Shown here piece after piece: positions 1 to 5,419 of a DNA stretch of 6,876 bases. The translations under genes and the position numbers were made by a program. Every line of letters begins with the position of its first letter. Position 1 is the stretch's first letter. The stretch is taken from positions 1 through 6,876 of the forward strand of contig WFSK01000196.1 in the NCBI GenBank assembly GCA_015486095.1. The letters are read 5' to 3'. The notes beneath the pieces are model-generated. The model saw only the letters and a program-made list of their open reading frames with translations. It searched no databases and was not told the DNA's origin. Source of the DNA: Thermotogae bacterium. GTDB taxonomy: Bacteria; Thermotogota; Thermotogae; B3-G13.

Positions 1-51
1 GGACTTGTCAAAGCAAATGCAACCAGGGCTATTTTACGGTATGGAGGTTAA
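1..51 (+). CDS. Possible C-terminal tail of an upstream gene (5' end outside window)
   Basis: From base 1 the frame gga-ctt-gtc reads 16 residues (GLVKANATRAILRYGG) and ends at TAA 49-51, three bases before the GTG at 54. The Shine-Dalgarno of the next gene (GGAGGT, 43-48) would lie inside its last codons, a common arrangement in coupled genes. The evidence is weak: the other two plus-strand frames are also open here (one stops at 67-69, the other runs into the HEPN fragment). The tail is too short to assign a family, so no function is offered. Confidence 0.28.
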   Translation, partial: GLVKANATRAILRYGG

Positions 52-53
52 CG

Positions 54-250
54 GTGCCAGGAAATAGAGTAAAGCCTTTTGATAAATGGTTTAAACAGGC
101 AGAATATGATTTGGAAACGGCAGAGGCTATGCTCCTACCAGATATCCAGACGAGTTAGAAAGACTGTTGAAGGATTACAACGAGAAAAGTACTAAAGATG
201 TTTTAGAAAAAGCAAAGGGGTTATTAGAATGGCTGAAGCAAATGGTTTAA
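54..250 (+). pseudogene. HEPN-domain (HepT-type) toxin gene, internally deleted and frameshifted
   Basis: GTG at 54 follows a good Shine-Dalgarno (GGAGGT, 43-48). It opens a frame with a typical HEPN start: KPFDKWFKQAEYDLETAEAM, where aromatic residues and the D-L-x-x-A-x-x-M/L pattern mark the first helix. The frame fails after about 27 native residues and stops at TAG 157-159. In another frame, from about 137 to TAA 248-250, runs a typical HEPN C-terminus: RYPDELERLLKDYNEKST, then an AK-x-LLEWLK helix. The halves total about 65 residues against a usual 120-130, so roughly 55-65 codons are missing. The missing middle should hold the catalytic R-x4-6-H motif (and the Tyr modified by MNT partners in characterised HepT proteins), so RNase activity is expected to be lost. 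The C-terminal part overlaps the MNT gene by 22 bp, the usual HEPN-MNT arrangement. The family call rests on pattern recognition of both ends. Confidence 0.72.
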
Positions 251-579
251 GACTCGAAGATATAAAGAAATCGTTAGAAAAACTTTTGCAAGAAAGAGGT
301 ATTGTTATGGATAAAATAGTGGTATTTGGTTCTTTCATAAGAGGAGGATTTGGTCAAGAAAGTGATATTGATATAATCATTGTTTCTCCTGATTTCAGAA
401 ATAAAGGTATATTTGAAAGAGTAAAACTTACGACTGGTATTGGAAGAGAACTCGTTAAGAGATTCAAAAGACCCTTCGACCTTATCTATTATTCAGATGT
501 AGAATGGGAAAAGAAAAACTTTTTGCTCATAAACGAGGCTAAGGAATATGGTGAGGTAATATATGGCCGAAGAAAATGA
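229..579 (+). CDS. MNT-type nucleotidyltransferase, antitoxin of a HEPN-MNT module
   Basis: A 116-aa minimal nucleotidyltransferase of the DNA polymerase beta superfamily. The motif GSFIRGGFGQESDID (residues 34-48) carries the Gly-Ser pair and the metal-binding pair Asp46 and Asp48. The third carboxylate is probably Asp84 in RPFDLIYY. All expected catalytic residues are therefore present, unlike in the upstream HEPN gene. In characterised HepT/MntA pairs, such as that of Shewanella oneidensis, MNT transfers AMP to a Tyr of the HEPN RNase and silences it. ATG 229 has an upstream AGGGG (216-220) and lies inside the end of the HEPN frame, so translation was probably coupled. The gene is AT-rich (25% G+C counted over 361-420, against 57% over 1321-1380 in the SufBD gene), which fits horizontal transfer. 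With its partner broken, its present role is unclear: relic, orphan antitoxin acting on another HEPN protein, or repurposed enzyme. Confidence 0.86.
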   Translation: MAEANGLRLEDIKKSLEKLLQERGIVMDKIVVFGSFIRGGFGQESDIDIIIVSPDFRNKGIFERVKLTTGIGRELVKRFKRPFDLIYYSDVEWEKKNFLLINEAKEYGEVIYGRRK

Positions 580-631
580 TTGTAAAAACCGAAATTGCGG
601 TGAAGAAGTTTTGGCGACAAAGGCAATTTGA
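563..631 (+). other. Short unassigned open frame(s) between MNT and SufBD genes
   Basis: ATG 563 is preceded by GGTGAGGT (550-557) and encodes 22 residues, with two cysteines spaced C-x4-C (residues 7 and 12), ending at TGA 629-631. A second frame begins at ATG 576, which shares an ATGA overlap with the MNT stop at 577-579. It encodes 20 basic residues (MIVKTEIAVKKFWRQRQFEK) and ends at TAA 636-638. Neither is recognised. They could be chance, translation-coupling leaders, or the last traces of a deleted gene. They are reported because this gap separates an AT-rich acquired-looking gene from a core-type gene. Confidence 0.2.
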
Positions 632-636
632 GAAAT

Positions 637-644
637 AAAGGAGG
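637..644 (+). promoter_or_regulatory. Shine-Dalgarno setting the SufBD gene start at GTG 655
   Basis: AAAGGAGG at 637-644 is a full anti-16S match and lies 10 nt before GTG 655. An in-frame TTG at 628 lies upstream of it and would place the ribosome site inside the coding sequence, so 655 is preferred. Confidence 0.8.
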
Positions 645-654
645 AAATACTGAA

Positions 655-1608
655 GTGAACATCGATTATTCAAGAGAATTTCAGGCGATCGTTGATGTCT
701 ACAAGAGGGTGGGAGGAGATGCGAATTCCCTCATCGATAGGCATTTCGGTAGTCTTGTGATAAATGGGGATAAGGTTTTGGGAAAGAACGAGATAAAAGG
801 ACTGCACATAAGACACAGGAAGATAAAGAATGGAGTGAGTGTGAAGATATTCGTGGATGAGGGGACGAAGATCGAATTTCCCGTTCACCTCTGTTTTGGT
901 ATGTTACCAAAGGAAGGAATACAGGTGATAAGATCGGAATTCTTTATCGGTAACGATGCCGAGGTTAATTTTCTATCTCACTGCATGTTTCCAAACGCCG
1001 TTCATATAGAACACATAATGGATTCGAAGGTACATATAGGTGAAAATGCTCATATGTCGTATGTCGAAGAGCACTTTCATTCCCAGAGTGGGGGAACGTG
1101 GGTTTATCCCAAGCTCTCAGGGGAAATTGGAAAGAGCGGAAGGCTTTTCGAGGAATTCAAGCTCGTGAGAGGAAGGGTTGGTACTCTGAAGATCGACTAT
1201 GAGATAGGGCAGGGTGAAAGGAGTGTTTGCGAACTGCTTACAAAGGTCTATGCAAGAAAAGATGATAGGGTGGAAATGAGAGAAGCACTTTTCTTGAACG
1301 GGGAATATGCGGCAGGAACGGCTAAGACCAGGGTCGTCCTTTCCGATAGGTCGTCTGGTGAAGTCTTGGGTGAGGTGGCTGGCAACGCCCCTTACACGAG
1401 AGGGCATGTGGATTGTCAGGAGATAATTCAAGGGAATGAAGCCGTAGCAGTTTCGATACCGAAGATCAGCGTTAAGGATCCGCTCGCGAAGGTAACGCAT
1501 GAAGCTGCAATAGGAAGGATAGATAAGAAAGAGCTGGAAACTCTAATGAGTAGGGGACTTACGGAAGATGAGGCAGTGGATGTTGTGGTCAAGGGGATAT
1601 TGAGGTGA
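655..1608 (+). CDS. SufB/SufD-family Fe-S cluster assembly scaffold protein (short, SmsB-like form)
   Basis: A 317-aa protein from GTG 655. The centre is the repetitive beta-helix type seen in SufB/SufD, with a His-rich segment at residues 109-142 (including H117, H120, H127, H133, H140, H142). The C-terminal part is diagnostic: GHVDCQEIIQG (250-260), then P269, KDPLAKVTHEAAIG (274-287), and a final helix LMSRGLTEDEAVDVVVKG. By eye Cys254 and Glu283 align with E. coli SufB Cys405 and Glu434, residues implicated in cluster formation, so it resembles SufB more than SufD at the active site. It is shorter than E. coli SufB (about 495 aa) and near the size of the minimal SmsB proteins of anaerobes and archaea. 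These scaffolds normally pair with a SufC/SmsC ATPase to assemble Fe-S clusters in the cytoplasm. No such gene lies on either side here. The MBL gene follows after 28 bp, probably in the same operon. Confidence 0.88.
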   Translation: MNIDYSREFQAIVDVYKRVGGDANSLIDRHFGSLVINGDKVLGKNEIKGLHIRHRKIKNGVSVKIFVDEGTKIEFPVHLCFGMLPKEGIQVIRSEFFIGNDAEVNFLSHCMFPNAVHIEHIMDSKVHIGENAHMSYVEEHFHSQSGGTWVYPKLSGEIGKSGRLFEEFKLVRGRVGTLKIDYEIGQGERSVCELLTKVYARKDDRVEMREALFLNGEYAAGTAKTRVVLSDRSSGEVLGEVAGNAPYTRGHVDCQEIIQGNEAVAVSIPKISVKDPLAKVTHEAAIGRIDKKELETLMSRGLTEDEAVDVVVKGILR

Positions 1609-1621
1609 AAAAGGGATTTTC

Positions 1622-1630
1622 AGGAGGTGA
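1622..1630 (+). promoter_or_regulatory. Strong Shine-Dalgarno of the MBL-fold gene
   Basis: AGGAGGTGA at 1622-1630 is a near-complete anti-16S complement, 6 nt before ATG 1637. It lies in the 28-bp gap after the SufBD stop, which leaves no room for an obvious separate promoter and supports co-transcription. Confidence 0.8.
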
Positions 1631-1636
1631 GCTTTC

Positions 1637-2356
1637 ATGGTCAAGATCTTAGGGATAGTAGATAACTACCCTTATGTTAAAGACCTCAGAAAAGACTGGG
1701 GTTTTTCTGCGCTTTTGGAGAAGGATGGGAAAAGGCTCCTATTCGATACGGGAAGTGATGGCAGTATATTGCTGAACAACGCCAAAGTTTTACACGTTGA
1801 CCTATCTTCGATAGACATACTCTTCATATCCCACTATCATTACGATCACACGGGAGGAGTCAAAGACCTCTTGAAGGTAAATGATCATCTGAAGGCATAT
1901 GTTCCGGTACCGTTGTTACACGAGGATGAGGAATTGAGGAGTGATCTTGAACGAAATGGCATACAGGTGGTACAGTGCAGGGAATCTATGGAGATCATGG
2001 ATGGCATGTATTCTACAGGTACTATGGGAGTAGAGATACCAGAGCATTCCCTGTACTTCATATCCGATGAAGGGCCAATTTTAGTAACGGGATGTGCCCA
2101 TCCGAGAATAGAATCCATAATATCCAGGGTAACGGAGTTATCTGGTAAAAAGGTTCATATGGCGATAGGTGGCTTTCATCTGTATGGGACACATGGTGGC
2201 GCATTGAAGAAGAGAGTAGATGCGATCTACGCAACGGGGGTAGAAAGAGTGGGACCAAGTCACTGCACAGGTGACAACGGAAGGGAGGCGTTGAAAGAGA
2301 AGTTTGGAGATAGATACGTGGAATTCGGCTCAGGGGTGAGCCTTACGTTTTCCTAA
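1637..2356 (+). CDS. Metallo-beta-lactamase-fold hydrolase, COG1237 type
   Basis: A 239-aa cytoplasmic protein with no signal peptide. Metal-ligand motifs appear in order: FDTGSDG (residues 37-43), the hallmark SHYHYDHTGG (H66, H68, D70, H71), VTGCAHPRIESII (C153, H155) in place of the simpler histidine loop, AIGGFHL (H181), and GPSHCTGD (H209, C210). The CAHxGxxxI-like loop, the GGFHL strand and the final H-C-T-G are characteristic of the COG1237 branch, whose members are often named after the methanogen 7,8-dihydropterin-6-methyl-4-(beta-D-ribofuranosyl)-aminobenzene-5'-phosphate synthase. That pterin reaction should not be assumed in a bacterium: fold and metal binding are well supported, substrate is not. 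The gene follows the SufBD gene by 28 bp, probably in one transcript. Its stop is 2 bp from the stop of the convergent permease gene. Confidence 0.88.
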   Translation: MVKILGIVDNYPYVKDLRKDWGFSALLEKDGKRLLFDTGSDGSILLNNAKVLHVDLSSIDILFISHYHYDHTGGVKDLLKVNDHLKAYVPVPLLHEDEELRSDLERNGIQVVQCRESMEIMDGMYSTGTMGVEIPEHSLYFISDEGPILVTGCAHPRIESIISRVTELSGKKVHMAIGGFHLYGTHGGALKKRVDAIYATGVERVGPSHCTGDNGREALKEKFGDRYVEFGSGVSLTFS

Positions 2357-2358
2357 CT

Positions 2359-3192
2359 TTATCCCTTTATTCCCGTGCCTGCTATTCCCTCTACGAAATA
2401 TTTCTGTAAGAATATGTACAGAACTATCAAGGGAAGTATGGAGACGACCGAACCAGCCAATAGCAGATTCCACTGGCTTTCGTATTGAGATTGAAAGTTC
2501 GTCAGACCTATAGTTAAGGTGAAAAGGGATTCTTTATCTATGTATAGAACGGGTCTGAGTAGTGCATTCCAGTTGTTCATAAAGGCTATGAGGAACAAAG
2601 CGGTAAGAGGAGTCTTTGCCAACGGTAAGAAGATCCTTCTGTATATCGCAAATGAGTTCGCCCCATCTATTACGGCTGCATCGATCAGATCGTCCGGCAC
2701 GTTCTCGAAGAATTCTCTCAGCAGAAAAGTTCCAAAAGAACCTACCAAAAACGATGGTACTATGAGAGGAAGATATGTGTTCAGCCAGTGAAGTTTGAAC
2801 ATTATGAGGAATTCTGGGATTATGGTTACCTCTATGGGGATCATCATGGTCGCTAAGAGCAGACCGAATAAGATCTCTTTACCCTTGAATTGCATCTTTG
2901 CGAACGCAAATGCTGCCATTGAGCAGGTTATCAGCTGTCCTACCGCAGCGCTGAAGGCAACGATCGTGCTGTTCAGTGTAAATCGCCCAAAATTGTAATC
3001 CTTGAAGATGCTCACGTAATTCGACCACATACCGCGTTTGAATAACATATCAGGTATTATGGTCGGAGGTACCTTGAATATCGCACCCGAGGAATTAAAA
3101 GATGTGGCTACCATCCATAAGAGGGGAAAAACACTGAAAAATCCCATTATCGATAGCGAAGTATAAAGAGTTACCTTCTTTACCACACCCAT
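2359..3192 (-). CDS. Carbohydrate ABC transporter permease, MalG-like (CUT1)
   Basis: A 277-aa inner-membrane permease that pairs with the upstream MalF-like subunit. It has a hydrophobic N-terminal segment (residues 10-30) and several later membrane spans (about 75-97, 108-130, 140-160, 195-210, 243-263). The ATPase-docking EAA loop reads DAAVIDGANSFAIYRRIFLP (171-190, key Gly177). The family-typical MNNWNALLRP (205-214) and the final QKYFVEGIAGTGIKG (263-277) are present. Length is normal for MalG-type subunits. ATG 3192 is chosen because GAGGTGG (3204-3198) lies 5 nt before it; an in-frame GTG at 3201 falls inside that site. The start lies 10 nt after the stop of the preceding permease, so translation is probably coupled. 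It is the last gene of the minus-strand operon and nearly touches the MBL gene. Confidence 0.93.
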   Translation of the reverse strand: MGVVKKVTLYTSLSIMGFFSVFPLLWMVATSFNSSGAIFKVPPTIIPDMLFKRGMWSNYVSIFKDYNFGRFTLNSTIVAFSAAVGQLITCSMAAFAFAKMQFKGKEILFGLLLATMMIPIEVTIIPEFLIMFKLHWLNTYLPLIVPSFLVGSFGTFLLREFFENVPDDLIDAAVIDGANSFAIYRRIFLPLAKTPLTALFLIAFMNNWNALLRPVLYIDKESLFTLTIGLTNFQSQYESQWNLLLAGSVVSILPLIVLYIFLQKYFVEGIAGTGIKG

Positions 3193-3197
3193 GATAA

Positions 3198-3204
3198 CCA
3201 CCTC
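3198..3204 (-). promoter_or_regulatory. Shine-Dalgarno setting the MalG-like permease start at 3192
   Basis: On the minus strand GAGGTGG (3204-3198) overlaps the TGA of the previous permease (3205-3203) and precedes ATG 3192 by 5 nt. It argues against the longer frame from GTG 3201. Confidence 0.72.
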
Positions 3205-4096
3205 AATACTTGTACTTGACCCATTTCTTTTTGAAATAGAAGTTGATAAGGGTAATGGTACCTACTATGATCAAGAGAATATACGCCAGGGAAGAGGCAT
3301 ATCCCATCCTGCTGAAGATAAAGGCATTCTGATATATCGCATATGCAAGAGTCGTGGATGAGGAACCCGGTCCTCCCCTCGTCATAGTGTAGATTATGGT
3401 GAAGTTTCTAAAAGAATCTATTATGGATATGATCAGAACGAAGAATGTAGTTGGGGATAGCAAGGGTAGTGTGATCTTCCAGAATCTTTGCCAGCGATTC
3501 GCACCATCTATCTTCGCTGCCTCATAGAAGACCGTTGGGATGTCCTGCAATCCTGCCAGGAACAGGACCATTTGATAACCCACCCTTTGCCAGACTGCAA
3601 CGAAGGCTATGGCGATCAATGCGATGTTTCTATCTCCCAGCCATGCAGGGGGATTCGATACAGAGAACCAATGTTCCAGGACATGGTTCAATATCCCAAA
3701 TCTCGGGCTGAGTATCCATCCCCATACCATTCCAATGGCAACTGCCGATGTAACTACCGGTGCGAAGAGTAATCCTCTGAAGAATGCGATACCTCTGAGT
3801 CTATTGTTTACCAAAACCGCAAGTATTAGTCCAATGATCATGACCCCGGGAACATATATTGCGGTGTAAACAAATGTGTTCTTCAATATTCCCCAGAAGA
3901 GTTCAGAACTAAACAATTCCTTGTAGTTCGCAAGACCAAGCCATTGAGGAGGAGCATATACACTCCATCGTGTAAAGCTCATAAGAAAAGCCCAAACTAT
4001 GGGTATCAACCTGAAACCGAATAGTCCGATTATTGCGGGTAATAAAAAAAGATAAGGAACGTATCTTCTTGTCCTCATGATATGATCGTAGATCAA
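3203..4096 (-). CDS. Carbohydrate ABC transporter permease, MalF/UgpA-like (CUT1)
   Basis: An inner-membrane permease, 297 aa from TTG 4096 or 291 aa from ATG 4078. It shows the usual CUT1 layout: basic N-terminus then a first span (about 13-40), periplasmic loop with the WLGLANYKELF pattern (52-62), later spans (about 73-97, 107-129, 159-182, 212-227, 268-288), and the EAA loop YEAAKIDGANRWQRFWKITL (191-210, key Gly198) that docks the ATPase. TMTRGGPG (237-244) is the conserved periplasmic-side motif of this family. The start is uncertain. ATG 4078 gives the more usual N-terminus (MRTRRYVPYLF) but has no Shine-Dalgarno at proper distance. TTG 4096 has AAGGGG (4106-4101) 4 nt upstream, inside the stem of a strong hairpin. 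It lies downstream of the binding-protein gene and 10 nt before the start of the second permease. Confidence 0.92.
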   Translation of the reverse strand: MIYDHIMRTRRYVPYLFLLPAIIGLFGFRLIPIVWAFLMSFTRWSVYAPPQWLGLANYKELFSSELFWGILKNTFVYTAIYVPGVMIIGLILAVLVNNRLRGIAFFRGLLFAPVVTSAVAIGMVWGWILSPRFGILNHVLEHWFSVSNPPAWLGDRNIALIAIAFVAVWQRVGYQMVLFLAGLQDIPTVFYEAAKIDGANRWQRFWKITLPLLSPTTFFVLIISIIDSFRNFTIIYTMTRGGPGSSSTTLAYAIYQNAFIFSRMGYASSLAYILLIIVGTITLINFYFKKKWVKYKY

Positions 4097-4123
4097 AGAG
4101 CCCCTTTTGAATAAGGGGCTCTT
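4096..4123 (-). promoter_or_regulatory. Intercistronic hairpin between binding protein and first permease
   Basis: A perfect 11-bp inverted repeat: 4096-4106 (AAGAGCCCCTT on the plus strand) pairs with 4113-4123, with a 6-nt loop. On the minus-strand transcript it starts 9 nt after the binding-protein stop codon. The 3' stem arm holds AAGGGG, the only Shine-Dalgarno-like sequence before the permease. The following sequence (CTCTTTGATC) has only a three-U run, so this is a poor intrinsic terminator. It is better read as a partial attenuator, an mRNA 3'-end stabiliser for the abundant binding protein, or a translation gate for the permeases. Confidence 0.7.
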
Positions 4124-4132
4124 ACAGAATCG

Positions 4133-5419
4133 TTATTTGTAATACCTTTCTAACACCTTGTTGACGTATATTGTGGATTCCTCCATGGCCTTATCGAGGC
4201 TCTCTTCTCCATTGATGACCTTATCTATCGCACCATTCAATCCCATTCCTTCTGCACCTCCGTAGCCTCGCCATTCACTCCAACCCTTGGTAAAGGATGT
4301 TCGTACAGGATTGTTTCCGAGTTTCAATATCAGATCCATGTTACCAGGCTGCTTGTCCTTCTGTAACCATTCCTCAGAATACGCTGTGGGTTTGTAACTC
4401 GGTACCTTGCCTGCCATGAACAGATTTACCGGTACAGCTGGTCCTGTTAGGAATTTGACCAATTCCCACGCTTCCTTTGGATGCTTTGTGAAGGCAGATA
4501 TGGAGATGCTATCGGGCCATGCGTAAGTGATGTCGTGTGTCCAATGTGGACCTCTCGGTACCTTGGCTATACCCCATCTGAATTTGCCTTTTATTATCCT
4601 CCTGTTGTTCTCTATATTCCAGGAGCCATCAGTCCACATGGCAGCCATTCCGAGTGGGAATACATCCTGTTGTCTGACGCCGGTCATGGATTTCTTCGAT
4701 GGTGCTACTTTGTACTTCAATACGAGATCGGTTAAAAACTTCAACGTTTCCATGGCATTCGCATCTGGTGCAAACCTCGTCTTATTCTCATTGAGCAATC
4801 TACCACCATCTTGGTATATCCAGGGTTCTATATGGGCATACCTACCGTAGAACCAATATCCCCATTGATCTATCTTACCATCACCGTTTTTATCCTTCGT
4901 CAATCTTATTGCGGCGTTCAAAAAGTCGAACCATGTCCAATCATCTGTAGGATATGCAAGCCCTGCCTCGTCAAACATGTCCTTGTTGTAGTACAACACC
5001 GTGGTTACCCATGCGAATGGAAAGGCGTATATATTACCGTTGTAAGTGGTTACGGAGAATAGTTTGGGGAAATACTTACTCAAATCCAGCTGTGAAACGA
5101 AATCATTCAATTTGTACAACAAACCTGCAGAGGCCCACCCTTCAACATACCCAGAACTCATATTGAAGACATCTGGTAGACTCTTGGCAGCGGACATGGC
5201 AGACAATTTGGGCCAGTAATTCTTTGGTTCCATCGTGGTGAGTTCAACTTTTATGTTTGGATGTGTCTTTTCAAATGCCTTTATGAGCGTTTCTTCTTTT
5301 GCTCTTATAGATGGGTCCCACATCCAATATCTGATGGTAACAGTTTTTCCTATTGAAACTACACTCATGATCAAAAGGAGTATCACAGTGGATATCAAGA
5401 AAAACTTTTTCATCTTCAT
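4133..5419 (-). CDS. Sugar-type ABC transporter substrate-binding protein (CUT1, SBP family 1)
   Basis: A 428-aa exported solute-binding protein. The signal peptide is clear: MKMKKFF, a hydrophobic core LISTVILLLIMSVV (8-21), and likely cleavage near residues 22-25. There is no lipobox cysteine, so it is probably a soluble periplasmic protein. The mature start KTVTIRYWMWD, the segment HPNIKVEL (53-60), LPDVFNMSSGYVEGWASAGLLY (in 81-102), YNGNIYAFPFAW (126-137) and YYNKDMFDEAGL (143-154) are typical of carbohydrate-binding members. D-K-N-G-D-G-K-I-D (176-184) is the EF-hand-like metal loop common in this family. Numerous Trp/Tyr (for example W32, W34, W137, W161, W163, W200, W262, W267) suit stacking on sugar rings. 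ATG 5419 overlaps the glycosidase stop as ATGA; ATG 5413, 9 nt from GGAGG, is an alternative giving MKKFF. The precise ligand cannot be read from sequence. Confidence 0.94.
   Translation of the reverse strand: MKMKKFFLISTVILLLIMSVVSIGKTVTIRYWMWDPSIRAKEETLIKAFEKTHPNIKVELTTMEPKNYWPKLSAMSAAKSLPDVFNMSSGYVEGWASAGLLYKLNDFVSQLDLSKYFPKLFSVTTYNGNIYAFPFAWVTTVLYYNKDMFDEAGLAYPTDDWTWFDFLNAAIRLTKDKNGDGKIDQWGYWFYGRYAHIEPWIYQDGGRLLNENKTRFAPDANAMETLKFLTDLVLKYKVAPSKKSMTGVRQQDVFPLGMAAMWTDGSWNIENNRRIIKGKFRWGIAKVPRGPHWTHDITYAWPDSISISAFTKHPKEAWELVKFLTGPAVPVNLFMAGKVPSYKPTAYSEEWLQKDKQPGNMDLILKLGNNPVRTSFTKGWSEWRGYGGAEGMGLNGAIDKVINGEESLDKAMEESTIYVNKVLERYYK

Noticed and set aside
54..250. HEPN halves joined by programmed frameshifting rather than deletion
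   Set aside because: Frameshifting could join the frames but cannot supply the roughly 60 residues, including the catalytic motif, that are absent; no slippery sequence is evident.
628..654. TTG 628 as the start of the SufBD gene
   Set aside because: The strong Shine-Dalgarno at 637-644 lies after this codon and is placed correctly for GTG 655; the nine extra residues would be encoded by the ribosome site itself.
1117..1500. Long open frame antisense to the SufBD gene
   Set aside because: Its product resembles no family, and the sense strand encodes clear SufB/SufD motifs with a good ribosome site; it is a shadow frame.
1637..2356. Firm naming of the MBL protein as a methanopterin-pathway synthase
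   Set aside because: That name is inherited from methanogen homologues; nothing else in the window points to pterin synthesis.
4096..4123. Strong intrinsic terminator ending the transcript after the binding-protein gene
   Set aside because: The stem is strong but is followed by only three U residues before GATC, and the permeases downstream need the same transcript; kept as a regulatory hairpin instead.
4481..5166. Overlapping plus-strand open frames antisense to the binding-protein gene
   Set aside because: Low-complexity, Cys/Pro-rich translations without ribosome sites, opposite a gene with a clear signal peptide and family motifs.
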